A DNA stretch of 42,002 nt from Oligoflexia bacterium (GCA_903867855.1 CAIPTA010000188.1:1-42002), one strand, 5' to 3'. Positions 17,320 through 26,317 are shown, counted from the stretch's first letter. Program-made: numbers and translations. Notes: generated by a model from the sequence alone, not told the origin.

Positions 17320-17580
17320 TTAGCCAGCTACTGGGTAAACAGATACTTTTTGGCGCTTACGATCTTTGTTTTCGAATTTCACTACGCCGTTCACAAGAGC
17401 GAACAAGCTGAAATCACGAGCCAAGGCTACGTTCTTTCCAGGGTGAAAAACAGTTCCTACTTGGCGCACGAGGATGCTACCAGAGTGAACAGTTTGACCG
17501 CCGTAGGCTTTTACGCCACGCATTTTGGGGTTACTATCGCGTCCGTTTTTAGTACTACCACCAGCTTTTTTTGATGCCAT
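17320..17580 (-). CDS. rpmA: 50S ribosomal protein L27
   Basis: This 86-residue protein is L27, which reaches into the peptidyl-transferase centre of the large subunit. It starts [16 protein letters not shown], so there is no cleavable N-terminal extension of the Firmicutes type. [13 protein letters not shown] and [16 protein letters not shown] are further signatures. AAAGGG lies eight bases before the ATG. It is 30 bases downstream of rplU, the usual partner. Confidence 0.98.
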   Translation of the reverse strand: MASKKAGGSTKNGRDSNPKMRGVKAYGGQTVHSGSILVRQVGTVFHPGKNVALARDFSLFALVNGVVKFENKDRKRQKVSVYPVAG

Positions 17581-17610
17581 TGTCTAATCCCTTTCGTTAA
17601 CGAATTCTAA

Positions 17611-18159
17611 TTAAGCTTTTTTCTTTGGTGCTGCTTTAGCAGGAGCTGCTTTTTTTGGAGCGGCTTTCTTAGGAGCTGCTGCGGCTTTAGGAGCAGCAAC
17701 TTTTGCTGCTTTCTTTGCTTTAGGAGCTTCTTCTGTTTCTGCGGCAAAATTTTCTGGCTCGTAAGCCCATGCGTCTTGAGCAGCGAAACCTACGCGGCCA
17801 AGGATCGCTTTTTTCTCTTCAGCGGTAAGAATTTCTTTTTCGCCAGAGCCGTTATCGATGCTGGTAATGAGCAAGCGAGTATGTGGCTGACGGTGACCAG
17901 TTTTCTTATCGTATTGTTTACGACGACGCTTTTGGTAGATGATGAGTTTCGGACCTTTTTCGATCGCTACTACTTCAGCTGTTACGCTGGCAGAAGCTAC
18001 GAAAGGCTGACCCACTTTTACAGTGGCTCCCGAGCCAACAAGAAGCACTTCGGAGAAGTCTGCTTTGCCGCCCATATCGAGGGGGAGTAGTTCTACTTGA
18101 ACGGTATCACCCTTTTTTACTTTGTATTGTTTGCCACCGGTTTGAATCACTGCGTACAT
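17611..18159 (-). CDS. rplU: 50S ribosomal protein L21 with long Ala/Lys tail
   Basis: This 182-residue protein has a normal L21 core of about 100 residues (MYAVIQTGGKQYKVKKGD, IYQKRRRKQYDKKTGHRQPHT). L21 binds 23S rRNA and is a structural protein of the 50S subunit. The core is followed by about 80 extra residues. These include a short segment that looks folded (KAILGRVGFAAQDAWAYEPE) and then a low-complexity Ala/Lys/Pro tail (AAPKKAAPKKAAPAK). Such tails exist on L21 in some lineages and could contact rRNA, but their function is unknown to me. It is the first gene of rplU-rpmA, behind a strong promoter. Confidence 0.96.
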   Translation of the reverse strand: MYAVIQTGGKQYKVKKGDTVQVELLPLDMGGKADFSEVLLVGSGATVKVGQPFVASASVTAEVVAIEKGPKLIIYQKRRRKQYDKKTGHRQPHTRLLITSIDNGSGEKEILTAEEKKAILGRVGFAAQDAWAYEPENFAAETEEAPKAKKAAKVAAPKAAAAPKKAAPKKAAPAKAAPKKKA

Positions 18160-18215
18160 AAAAAACCCTTAAAAAATATGAAATGCGAAAGCGCAATTTC
18201 TGGGAAGTACTGGGT

Positions 18216-18244
18216 GTTTTAGCGTCGCGAAGGCTAAGTGTCAA
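18216..18244 (-). promoter_or_regulatory. Sigma-70-type promoter of rplU-rpmA
   Basis: The minus strand has a consensus -35 TTGACA (18244-18239), 17 bases, then TAAAAC (18221-18216). Transcription would start near 18209, giving a leader of about 50 bases. Confidence 0.65.
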
Positions 18245-18340
18245 GAATCAAAGTGGAAAGAGCTTGCAAAAAATGAGAAGCGCGATTGCCCTCGGAAAAG
18301 GGGCGGAAATCGCTAGGGAAAAGCGTGTAAGAGCTTAGTC

Positions 18341-18430
18341 TTAACGGAAGATAATGGCTTGTACTACTGCTCCAACGAGGAAACCTGTAAGCACTAGTAA
18401 GCTGAGTTTCATGTTTTCGATATTGATCAT
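18341..18430 (-). CDS. Possible small membrane peptide, 29 residues
   Basis: A short open frame in the 362-base gap between the MtaD-like gene and rplU (18160-18521) reads MINIENMKLSLLVLTGF at its start and ends AIIFR. It would form one hydrophobic helix of about 18 residues. A second ATG at codon 7 could be the true start. There is no clear Shine-Dalgarno sequence for either start, and I do not recognise a family. Apart from this frame and the rplU promoter I see nothing else in the gap. Confidence 0.3.
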   Translation of the reverse strand: MINIENMKLSLLVLTGFLVGAVVQAIIFR

Positions 18431-18521
18431 GGGGCTCTGATTGCAAGGGGCGAACCAAGGCTAAGTGCTTGAAATATTTACCACTGTGCTGCTGATTTTT
18501 GACGAGCTTCTCCGCAGCTGC

Positions 18522-19853
18522 TTAGATTTTTTGCAGTAGCTTGCGGCGTTCTCTCTTAGCGTCTTGGAGGATTTGTTCCGAGCTCACGCCGCCCACCTTG
18601 CCGCTCTTCGCTTGGTATACGAGCCGGCCATCCACCCAAGTATGGGTTACATTGCTAGGGGTGCACGCATAGGCGATGGAAGAATAAATGGATTTTGCCT
18701 CATCGCTGCCGCCTGCGCTGTGGAGCTTATCTAGGCTGATCGCCACTAAATCCGCGCGTTTCCCAATTTCGATGGAGCCAATTTCGTGCGCAAGACCGAG
18801 GGCCTCGGCTCCCTCGAGAGTGGCCATTTCAAAAACTTCTTGGGCCGTCATGGTGGTGGGGCCGTGCACCGGTTTTTGAATTAGCGAAGCGAGACGCATC
18901 TCTTGAAACATGTTGAGGTTATTATTGCAGGGGGCACCGTCTGCGCCGAGGCTCACCGAAATGCCGGCTTTGCGGAAGGTGGGAACAGGCGCGATACCTG
19001 AAGCGAGTTTGAGGTTAGAGCTCGGGCAGTGACTCACTTTTGTTTTCGTTTTAGCAAGCAGCGATTGTTCGTCTTCATCTACCCACACGCAGTGGGCGAG
19101 CACGAGTCGTTCATTAGCGAGACCTAGGTGATCCAAGTACGCGATATTTTTTTTGCCCGTCATAGATTGCACGATTTTAATCTCTTCGCGATTTTCGCTC
19201 GCATGAGTATGCACCAGAAGATTCTTTTCCTCACTTAAGCTTCGCAGATCCTTTAGCAAGCCTTCTGTGCATGAGATCACAAAGCGAGGAGCATTCGCAT
19301 AACGGAGGCGTCCATTAGCCTTGCCATGCCAGCGAGAGATGAGATCGAGATTTTCTTTGAGCGCTTGCGCGGTAGGTTCACGCAGTTCCTTTGGGCAATC
19401 ATTTCGATCCATCAAGCATTTCCCGATGAAAGCACGAATGCCCATTTCGTCTGCGGCGGTGAAGATGGCATCCGTGTGGCGCACGGTGCCCATATCGAGA
19501 ATCGTAGTGGTTCCACTGCTAAGTAGTTCCGCAATGCCAAGACGAGCCGAAGCGTAGAGGCTTTTTTCGGTGTGCGCGCCTTCCATGGGCCAAATGCGTT
19601 CTTTCAGCCAATCGAGGAGCTGAAGATCGTCCGCCAGATTACGAAAGAGAGTTTGGCAAAGGTGCACATGGGTTTGCACAAAGCCCGGTATTAAGATTTG
19701 TCCATCGAGATTGATGCGCTTTTCTCTTGGTTTCGCTTTCAGCTTTTTTCCGATCGCTGTGATGCGATCTTTTTCTACGCGCACAGAGCCGCGGAAAATT
19801 TCCCGCGTAGGATTATTGGAAACAATAGTGGCGTTCTCTAAAAGGAAATTCAT
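18522..19853 (-). CDS. mtaD: Amidohydrolase, MtaD/SAH-deaminase-like
   Basis: This 443-residue protein belongs to the amidohydrolase superfamily subgroup of 5'-methylthioadenosine/S-adenosylhomocysteine deaminases and related chlorohydrolases. Metal and catalytic residues are visible: HVH at 62-64, HTHASE with His215, His217 and Glu220, His254 in AHCVW, and Asp305 in LGADGAPCNNN. HCPSSNLKLASG is typical of the MtaD/SsnA/GuaD group. Its start overlaps the punA stop by four bases, so it is coupled to purine nucleoside phosphorylase. That context favours an adenine-type nucleoside or nucleobase substrate, although the exact substrate (MTA, SAH, adenosine or guanine) cannot be fixed. Confidence 0.78.
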   Translation of the reverse strand: MNFLLENATIVSNNPTREIFRGSVRVEKDRITAIGKKLKAKPREKRINLDGQILIPGFVQTHVHLCQTLFRNLADDLQLLDWLKERIWPMEGAHTEKSLYASARLGIAELLSSGTTTILDMGTVRHTDAIFTAADEMGIRAFIGKCLMDRNDCPKELREPTAQALKENLDLISRWHGKANGRLRYANAPRFVISCTEGLLKDLRSLSEEKNLLVHTHASENREEIKIVQSMTGKKNIAYLDHLGLANERLVLAHCVWVDEDEQSLLAKTKTKVSHCPSSNLKLASGIAPVPTFRKAGISVSLGADGAPCNNNLNMFQEMRLASLIQKPVHGPTTMTAQEVFEMATLEGAEALGLAHEIGSIEIGKRADLVAISLDKLHSAGGSDEAKSIYSSIAYACTPSNVTHTWVDGRLVYQAKSGKVGGVSSEQILQDAKRERRKLLQKI

Positions 19854-20722
19854 CGAATGAGAGCGCTATGCGACTTTTGTTGAGTGGCAGAGCGGGAGAT
19901 CTCTGGCAAAGAGCTGATAATCAAATCCGTGAGCGAGGCCATCACGCGATTTGCAGTTTCCTGCACCTCCGAGTGATCGAGAGTTTTTTGCTCGATGCCG
20001 GAGGCCATATTAGTGATCACGGAAATACCTGTCACGCGCATCCCGAGGTGCCGAGCCGCGATGGCCTCTGGCACAGTAGACATTCCCACAGCATCGCCCC
20101 CAAGTGTGCGAAGCATTTTCACTTCAGCGGGAGTTTCGTAGGTAGGGCCGCGGAGACCAATATAGACGCCTTTTTTGTGAGGGATCATTTTCGCCTTCGC
20201 ATGATTTTCAAGAATTTGAATACAATCCCGTGAATAGGCTTCACTCATATCGGGGAATCGCGGACCAAAAAGCGCCGATTCCTTTCCAGTGAGCGGGTTA
20301 TCGCCCATCATATTGATATGATCTTCGATGATCATGAGCTCGCCAGACTTAAAGCCGAGGTTCACGCCGCCGGCGGCATTCGTCACAAATAGTGTATGGG
20401 CGCCGAGAGCCGCCATAGCTCGCGTGGGAAGCACGATGCTATCCATGCTATGGCCTTCATAGAAATGCCAGCGGCCTTGCAAGCAAGCCACCACTACGCC
20501 ATTTAATTCGCCGATAACGAGTGTTCCCCCGTGGCCTTCTACAGAAGTTTTTTGGAAGTGGGGGATTTCTCCGTAAGGGATGAGGGTGGGGTTTTTGATA
20601 GCATGGACGAATTCGCCAAGACCACTGCCGAGGATAATTGCAATTTCGGGCTTCTTGGGTAGACGTGGCTCGAGGTATTCCACCACATCTTGGATCTGCT
20701 GAATTGTTGAGCTAATCGCCAT
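19850..20722 (-). CDS. punA: Purine nucleoside phosphorylase, trimeric type
   Basis: This 290-residue enzyme is a PNP-I (PunA/human-like) purine nucleoside phosphorylase, which splits (deoxy)inosine and (deoxy)guanosine with phosphate. Visible motifs are ILGSGLGEF (31-38), EGHGGTLVIG (62-71), the RWHFYEG loop, TNAAGG, RGPTYETPAE, VGMSTVPEAI and the ITNMASG segment with the purine-site asparagine. It lies between deoA, 15 bases upstream, and the MtaD-like gene, which it overlaps. It completes a set able to turn purine and pyrimidine deoxynucleosides into bases plus deoxyribose-1-phosphate. Confidence 0.94.
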   Translation of the reverse strand: MAISSTIQQIQDVVEYLEPRLPKKPEIAIILGSGLGEFVHAIKNPTLIPYGEIPHFQKTSVEGHGGTLVIGELNGVVVACLQGRWHFYEGHSMDSIVLPTRAMAALGAHTLFVTNAAGGVNLGFKSGELMIIEDHINMMGDNPLTGKESALFGPRFPDMSEAYSRDCIQILENHAKAKMIPHKKGVYIGLRGPTYETPAEVKMLRTLGGDAVGMSTVPEAIAARHLGMRVTGISVITNMASGIEQKTLDHSEVQETANRVMASLTDLIISSLPEISRSATQQKSHSALIR

Positions 20723-20737
20723 TCGGGGTAGAATACT

Positions 20738-22066
20738 TCAAAGCCTGCAGCGAATCAATTTTGCTTTTCGTGGGGCTTTCGTGTGGATTTGAATGGCCTG
20801 CTCTAATGCCGCCTTTGCTTGCTCGGCCATTTTTTGGTCGCGAGCAAAAAGGGTAACAAGCGGCTGATCTTTTTTCACCTTATCACCCACATGGCAGTGG
20901 AATTCAAAACCGACGCTGAAATCGATCGTATCTGTAGTTTTTTTGCGTCCACCACCAAGCTCCACTAGCGCCATCCCAATTGCTTCTGCATTCATTGGCT
21001 GCACATAGCCAGACTGTTTTGCCAATAGATGAATCTGCTTTGGGGCGAGGGGAAGGCCTGTATCAACGGCCTCAGTATCGCCGCCTTGCAGGCTGATCAC
21101 TTCCAAGAATTTCGCGTAGGCCTTTCCAGATTGGAGGGCTTCTTCCAATGCCTTGCGCGCATCTTTTGGTTTCAGCTTTTTACCCCTTTGTTTTTCGGCC
21201 ATTACCAGCAGTTCTTCGGCAAGAGCCAAGGTGAGTTCATATAGGCGAACATCGGGTTTTGCATCTTGCGGACCTTGTCTTAAAAAAGCTACGCACTCAT
21301 TTACTTCGATGGAGTGACCGGCAGCGCGACCAAGGGGCTCGCTCATATCGGTGACTAAAACTCGCGCCAATTTTCCCGCTTGTTTCGCCGTGGCGAGTAG
21401 GGCTTTTCCGAGAGCCTTGGCATCGCTCTCACTTTTCATGAAGGCGCCAGAGCCTGTTTTCACGTCGAGCACGATGCCGTCTATGCCTTCGGCGAGTTTT
21501 TTCGACATGATGCTAGCTACGATGAGCGGAATACTTTCTACGGTGCCGGTGACGTCACGGAGGGCATAGAGCTTCTTATCGGTGGGACAAATTTCACTCG
21601 TCTGCCCCATTACCGCAAATCCCGCGCTACTCAAGAGTTCGCCGAAGCGCTTGATGGGAATTTCACATTGGAAACCAGGAATTGCTTCCAGCTTGTCAAT
21701 TGTGCCACCTGTGTGCGCGAGGCCTCGACCAGCGATGGATGGGTAGGCCACATCGAAGCAGGCAAGCAGGGGCCCAAGAATAAGCGTGGTTTTATCGCCG
21801 ATACCGCCGGTGGAGTGCTTGTCTACCTTTGGATTTTTAATGCGCTCAAAGTGGAGCACGGTGCCGGAATTTTTCATCAGTTCTACGAAATGGGCCGTTT
21901 CTATAGCCGTCATCCCTTGGAAATACACCGCCATCAAGAAGGCCGACATTTGATAATCGGGCACTTCGCCCTTGGTGAAACCGGAGAGTAGAAAATCTAA
22001 TTCTTCCCGGGAGAGTTCTTCGCCGCCACGTTTTTTGCGAATCAAGGAAAGTACATTAAAGGGCAT
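20738..22066 (-). CDS. deoA: Thymidine/pyrimidine-nucleoside phosphorylase
   Basis: This 442-residue enzyme phosphorolyses thymidine and related pyrimidine nucleosides, giving the base and (deoxy)ribose-1-phosphate. The glycosyltransferase family 3 helical domain is followed by the phosphate-binding KHSTGGIGDKT (83-93) and the family signature AGRGLAHTGGTIDKLEAIPG (112-131). A C-terminal PYNP domain includes HCHVGDKVKKDQPLVTLFA. It overlaps the end of deoB by 11 bases, which indicates tight coupling. Whether it also accepts uridine (Pdp type) cannot be decided from sequence alone. Confidence 0.94.
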   Translation of the reverse strand: MPFNVLSLIRKKRGGEELSREELDFLLSGFTKGEVPDYQMSAFLMAVYFQGMTAIETAHFVELMKNSGTVLHFERIKNPKVDKHSTGGIGDKTTLILGPLLACFDVAYPSIAGRGLAHTGGTIDKLEAIPGFQCEIPIKRFGELLSSAGFAVMGQTSEICPTDKKLYALRDVTGTVESIPLIVASIMSKKLAEGIDGIVLDVKTGSGAFMKSESDAKALGKALLATAKQAGKLARVLVTDMSEPLGRAAGHSIEVNECVAFLRQGPQDAKPDVRLYELTLALAEELLVMAEKQRGKKLKPKDARKALEEALQSGKAYAKFLEVISLQGGDTEAVDTGLPLAPKQIHLLAKQSGYVQPMNAEAIGMALVELGGGRKKTTDTIDFSVGFEFHCHVGDKVKKDQPLVTLFARDQKMAEQAKAALEQAIQIHTKAPRKAKLIRCRL

Positions 22067-23240
22067 AGAGAAAACTCTTTCCGATTTTTTGGTGTTCGTT
22101 TACGCCGAGGGCTTCGAGAATGGTCTGACCAATATCCGCAAAGCTATCCCGCGTTGCTAAATTTTTGCCGCCATTTTTCTCCGTGCGCTTAGAGTAGGCG
22201 AGAATCGGCACATACTCACGAGTGTGATCCGATCCTTTAGCGGTAGGATCATTGCCATGATCAGCGCTCAAGAGAAGCAGATCATCTTCTTTCATGATGT
22301 TCATTAGGCTGGGTAACACTCCATCAAACCATTCTAGTTCATGCGCATAGCCTGTGGGATTGCGGCGGTGGCCATAGAGCATGTCGAAATCCACGAGATT
22401 CGCAAAAACGAGACCGTGAAAATCGCGGCTAGCTTCAGTGAGCACTGCCTCAAAAATGGCCTTATTGTTGGTGGCCTTTACTTTTTTATTAAAGCCTTCT
22501 TCAGAGTAAATACTCGCCACCTTGCCAATGCTCACGGATTCGAGGCCGGCACGCAGGAGTTTCTGCATCATGATTTCTTCAGGGAGTGCGATAGAAAAAT
22601 CTTTGCGATTCTGGGTGCGCGTATACTTGCCATTGCTGCCGACGAAGGGGCGAGCAATCACGCGGGCTACTTTATATTCATCGCAAAGTTTGCGGGCAAT
22701 CTGGCAAATTTCATATAGACGTTCAAGGCCAAAGGATTCCTCATGGCAGGCGATTTGGAAAACGCTATCAGCACTCGTGTACACAATGGGCTTCCCTGTG
22801 CGCACATGTTCGTCGCCATGGATTTCGATAATCTCTGTGCCGCTCGCTGGAATATTGGCGAGCACGCCTGGGAGTTTCGCATCAATAACAAAGCGATCGA
22901 TAAAGGCCTGGGGGAAGCCATCGTAAAAGGTGGGGAAGGGTTTGGTTACATACACGCCGGCCATTTCCCAGTGCCCGGTAGTAGTATCTTTTCCGTTGGA
23001 GAGTTCTTTTAGTTTGCCATAGCTTGCGATGGGGTTTGTTGTTGGGGCCACGCCTTCAATCGCTGAAATATTTCCTAAACCAAATTTTGCTAAGTTCGGA
23101 GTTTTAAGGCCACCCACGGCTTTGGCTGCGTGCGCGATGGTATTAGAATTCGTATCGTGATCGCCAAATTTCAGCGCATCCGGCATGGAGCCTATACCCA
23201 CGCTATCTAGTACCAAAAAAAAGACTCTTTTATACTGCAT
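22056..23240 (-). CDS. deoB: Phosphopentomutase
   Basis: This protein of about 394 residues converts (deoxy)ribose-1-phosphate to the 5-phosphate. It is an alkaline-phosphatase-superfamily metalloenzyme: FFLVLDSVGIGSMPDA carries the first metal aspartate, NSNTIAHAAK the phosphate-accepting threonine region, and LLSADHGNDPTAKGSDHTREYVP the C-terminal metal ligands. I place the start at the ATG at 23240, which has AGGA six bases upstream and lies seven bases after the deoC stop. An in-frame GTG eight codons earlier, inside deoC, is the alternative. It feeds DeoC, encoded just upstream. Confidence 0.95.
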   Translation of the reverse strand: MQYKRVFFLVLDSVGIGSMPDALKFGDHDTNSNTIAHAAKAVGGLKTPNLAKFGLGNISAIEGVAPTTNPIASYGKLKELSNGKDTTTGHWEMAGVYVTKPFPTFYDGFPQAFIDRFVIDAKLPGVLANIPASGTEIIEIHGDEHVRTGKPIVYTSADSVFQIACHEESFGLERLYEICQIARKLCDEYKVARVIARPFVGSNGKYTRTQNRKDFSIALPEEIMMQKLLRAGLESVSIGKVASIYSEEGFNKKVKATNNKAIFEAVLTEASRDFHGLVFANLVDFDMLYGHRRNPTGYAHELEWFDGVLPSLMNIMKEDDLLLLSADHGNDPTAKGSDHTREYVPILAYSKRTEKNGGKNLATRDSFADIGQTILEALGVNEHQKIGKSFLYAL

Positions 23241-23247
23241 AGTTTTC

Positions 23248-23925
23248 CTAGTAGCCTGCGCCACTCGCCTTTTCTTGTTTCACGATCGCAACGCTCGCCG
23301 AAGCACCAATTCGATCTGCTCCTGCGCCGATCATCTTTATCGCATCTGCATGGGTGCGAATACCGCCGCTCGCTTTTACGAGCATCGTTGTGCCCACTGT
23401 GGCGCGCATCAATTGCAAGTCTTCCACGCTAGCACCACCGCCGCCGAAACCTGTGCAAGTTTTCACAAAGGTGGCTCCTGCTTCTTGGGCCAGTGAACAA
23501 GCGATGCGTTTCTCTTCCGCGTCTAGTAGAGCAGTTTCTAAAATCACTTTTACTTTTTTTCGGCCCGCCGCTTTTACAACCTTGCGAATATCGTTCAGCA
23601 CATAGTCGAAATTTTTATCTTTCAGCTGACCTATGGCGAGCACCATATCAATCTCTGCAGCGCCATCTTTCACGGCTTGTTTCGTTTCGAATACCTTCGC
23701 CGCGGTGGACATAGCTCCCAAGGGAAATCCAATCACCGCAATGGCTTTCGATTTTGCTTTCAGTTTCTTAAGCAGTTTCGCACAAAAAGCTACGCGAGAC
23801 GAATTCACACACACAGTGGCGAATCCAAATTCTTTAGCTTCTTGGCAAAGGCGAGTGAGTTCTAGCTCAGTAGCATCCGCTTTAAGGAGAGTATGGTCAA
23901 TTTTGCTGGCGAGATCTTTTGACAT
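23248..23925 (-). CDS. deoC: Deoxyribose-phosphate aldolase
   Basis: This protein of about 225 residues cleaves 2-deoxyribose-5-phosphate to glyceraldehyde-3-phosphate and acetaldehyde, the last step of deoxynucleoside breakdown. It has the DeoC TIM-barrel pattern: IDHTLLKADAT at the start, the VCVNSSRV strand, VIGFPLG, EIDMVL, KVILET, and FVKTCTGF with the Schiff-base lysine, then VKASGGIRT with the second catalytic lysine. I use the ATG at 23925. A TTG at 23961 that overlaps the M61 peptidase stop (TTGA) would add 12 residues and cannot be excluded. Confidence 0.95.
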   Translation of the reverse strand: MSKDLASKIDHTLLKADATELELTRLCQEAKEFGFATVCVNSSRVAFCAKLLKKLKAKSKAIAVIGFPLGAMSTAAKVFETKQAVKDGAAEIDMVLAIGQLKDKNFDYVLNDIRKVVKAAGRKKVKVILETALLDAEEKRIACSLAQEAGATFVKTCTGFGGGGASVEDLQLMRATVGTTMLVKASGGIRTHADAIKMIGAGADRIGASASVAIVKQEKASGAGY

Positions 23926-23957
23926 CCCTAAGGTTGTATTTTCCTTGAGAGGCCGTG

Positions 23958-25646
23958 TCAACTCTCGCTTTTTAGCTCCGCGGAAATACCGAGTCCGGGA
24001 TGCGATTTAGGCCTAAATTCGAGCACACTTAAGCGTTCCATCCGGGAAACGAGCACTTTCACGGGTTTTTTTGACTCAAGCACCCGTTTCCAGCGCAATA
24101 GCACTCGCTCATTCTCGGAGGCGCGCCAATCGTTAAAGGCCACGATTTCATCGCCGGGAGCAAGGCCAGCACTCTCGGCTGCGCTACCACTCATCACTTT
24201 GGATAGGATGGCTTGTCCGGCACGCCACTGGATTTGCGCGCCACTAAAGTGGAGAAGAGGATCTTGCACCTTTACGGTGAAAGGAATGCGGAAATATTTT
24301 GCAGCGGCTTCCCATGGCAAGGGTTTTTTCGCTGTTACCCAAGCTTCCACGAATGCATGAGAGACGCCTGTGATTTTTTCTGCGTAGGCAAGAAGTTCGC
24401 GGCGAGTATAGCCTGGCTTAGCCTCTTGCAAATCTTCATAGGCGTCGATGCCGAAATGTTCCCAGAAACTGCGCATGAGCTTCGCGAGGGTGTGGCGACC
24501 ACGCGTTCTTTTCTGCAACTCTGCATCCCAACACCAACCGAGGAGAGCGCCCTTGGTATAATAGCTCACATCTGTATTGTCGGTATCTTCATCGGGCTTA
24601 TAGTGGCGAATCCACGCATCAAAACTCGAATCCGCCACTGACCTACGCTTCTGCCCTGGCAATCCATCATTCATGCCTTGCACACTCTTGAGGCGTGATT
24701 TTTTATAGTTTTCTTCTGAGAGGAGCCCGGCTTGCAGCGGAATCATATCATCGAAATAGTCCGTGATTCCTTCTGCAAACCAAAGATCTTCGGTGAGATT
24801 CTCCATGCTATAGTCGAAGGGGCCGAGCGCGCGAGGGCGCAGAGACTTCACATTCCAGGCATGAAAATATTCATGAGCGATGAGACGCAGAAACGCATCA
24901 TATTCTTTATCGTCTGCGAGGCTGGAGCCATCAAATTGCGAGAGCTGACTATCTCGATGTTCCAAGCCGCCATAGAGCTTCGTGCCAAAGTGGAGCAGGA
25001 ACCAATATTCCTTGAACGGCGCTCCACCAAAAAATTTGAGCGTAGCATCCACAATCTTCGCAAAATCTTTTTTGAGATCCGCGTTCGAGCGCGCGCACTC
25101 GGTGCCTACCCAGGCGATATGGTGACGAATTCCTTGGTGCGTAAAACTCGTAATTTCTCCATAGCCAGGGCTTGCGGCTACAATGGGAGAATCAATCCAA
25201 TGGTCATCATTTTTTACATTCGCTATCCATTTGCCAGGTGCCTGACGACGGAATTTAAGCGCAGAGCTAACCGTAGTCCAAGATTTTGGGAGCAATAGTT
25301 CCACCGTGAAAGGTGCATGAAGAAGAGGCATCAGTGCGGCACCAACGAGAGCCGCATAGCGAGCATCCACGAAGGGAGTACGCACGGTGCGCTCGAACGC
25401 ATAGACTTCGAAGCTCACGTGTTTGCGCGGACCACTCAAGCGCCAGGCGCTACGTTCAATTTTTTCTCCTGGAGTGAGGTTTGTGATGTGGCGAGCATAG
25501 TCGCGCACGAGGTAACTACCGGGAGTCCAAACGGGGAAACGCAAAATCTCGGGGAGCTTCGCATCGTCAAGAGCGTAGATGCTCACCTTGATCCGGTGAG
25601 ATTCTGGATTTTGAATATCGATCACAACATGGAAAGAGGGTTTCAT
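23958..25646 (-). CDS. M61 family peptidase with PDZ domain
   Basis: This 562-residue protein is an M61 (glycyl aminopeptidase-like) metallopeptidase. The N-terminal beta domain begins FHVVIDIQNPESH and includes RFPVWTPGSYLVRDYAR. The gluzincin catalytic domain has the zinc motif HEYFH at 258-262 and the third ligand glutamate in LWFAEGIT (about Glu292). YGGLEHRDS is another family signature. A PDZ domain lies near residues 455-530. I see no signal peptide, so it is probably cytoplasmic. It overlaps tsaB by four bases and precedes deoC. Its physiological substrate is unknown, and nothing in the sequence links it to nucleoside catabolism beyond position. Confidence 0.9.
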   Translation of the reverse strand: MKPSFHVVIDIQNPESHRIKVSIYALDDAKLPEILRFPVWTPGSYLVRDYARHITNLTPGEKIERSAWRLSGPRKHVSFEVYAFERTVRTPFVDARYAALVGAALMPLLHAPFTVELLLPKSWTTVSSALKFRRQAPGKWIANVKNDDHWIDSPIVAASPGYGEITSFTHQGIRHHIAWVGTECARSNADLKKDFAKIVDATLKFFGGAPFKEYWFLLHFGTKLYGGLEHRDSQLSQFDGSSLADDKEYDAFLRLIAHEYFHAWNVKSLRPRALGPFDYSMENLTEDLWFAEGITDYFDDMIPLQAGLLSEENYKKSRLKSVQGMNDGLPGQKRRSVADSSFDAWIRHYKPDEDTDNTDVSYYTKGALLGWCWDAELQKRTRGRHTLAKLMRSFWEHFGIDAYEDLQEAKPGYTRRELLAYAEKITGVSHAFVEAWVTAKKPLPWEAAAKYFRIPFTVKVQDPLLHFSGAQIQWRAGQAILSKVMSGSAAESAGLAPGDEIVAFNDWRASENERVLLRWKRVLESKKPVKVLVSRMERLSVLEFRPKSHPGLGISAELKSES

Positions 25647-26317
25647 AGATATTTTTGTCCTGTTTTTAAGTAGCGAGGCTCTATGTGAAGTGGATCTAGC
25701 GCGAGCCCACGCTGGAAGAGAGAAAGGCCGATGAGGCCAACTTGATACGCAGAAATGATATGTTCCTCAGGGATGCTTGAAGTTTGAGTGCCGATGGGCC
25801 AATGCTCTTTATAGATAATCGCCGCTTCTCCGATCAGCAAATCATTGGGTGCAAGCAGAGCTGCCACTTCTGGAGGCTGGAGCGCCACTTCTTCTGCTTC
25901 TTTTGTGCCGTGGAGCACGGAGCGTTCTGCGCCTTCGAGTTTCAGCACATAGATTCTGCCGCTGCGAGCATCGCTCAAGGCAAATACTCTTGTACTAGCT
26001 TTCGCACTTAGGTTGAGCGCGAGGAGAGAGGAGACTGGTGAAATTTTAATGCCTTGGGATTCGGCAAGGAATTTCGCGGTGGCTACTCCCACGCGAAGTC
26101 CAGTGAACATACCGGGGCCCACGCCGAGATCAAGCCACTGAAGATCGGACAGTTTTATTTTAGCAGCGCTCACGCATTCATGAATTCCTGCGAGTAGGGT
26201 TTCATTATGCTGAGTGCCTGCAGGACCAATCCAGGAAGAAACTAGCGTTTCGCCGTTGAGCACTGCCACCACAGAGCGAGAAGTAGACGTATCAATAGCG
26301 AGATGAAACTGAGACAT
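25643..26317 (-). CDS. tsaB: tRNA threonylcarbamoyladenosine protein TsaB
   Basis: This 224-residue protein is TsaB (YeaZ), the non-catalytic partner that, with TsaD and TsaE, makes the t6A modification at position 37 of ANN-decoding tRNAs. The ASKHA-like fold shows in LAIDTSTSRSVVAVL at the start, HNETLLAGI, and VGPGMFTGLRVGVATAKF. Its ATG directly follows the rseP stop (TAGATG), and its end overlaps the M61 gene, so the three should be co-translated. Confidence 0.93.
   Translation of the reverse strand: MSQFHLAIDTSTSRSVVAVLNGETLVSSWIGPAGTQHNETLLAGIHECVSAAKIKLSDLQWLDLGVGPGMFTGLRVGVATAKFLAESQGIKISPVSSLLALNLSAKASTRVFALSDARSGRIYVLKLEGAERSVLHGTKEAEEVALQPPEVAALLAPNDLLIGEAAIIYKEHWPIGTQTSSIPEEHIISAYQVGLIGLSLFQRGLALDPLHIEPRYLKTGQKYL

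Noticed and set aside
17591..17602. TTCGTTAACGAA palindrome between rplU and rpmA
   Set aside because: Short, with no loop or T run and no second copy noticed; it may be chance and lies in a 30-base gap.
18234..18458. 74-residue minus-strand frame in the rplU upstream gap
   Set aside because: Composition is not protein-like, it covers the rplU -35 element, and no ribosome site is visible.
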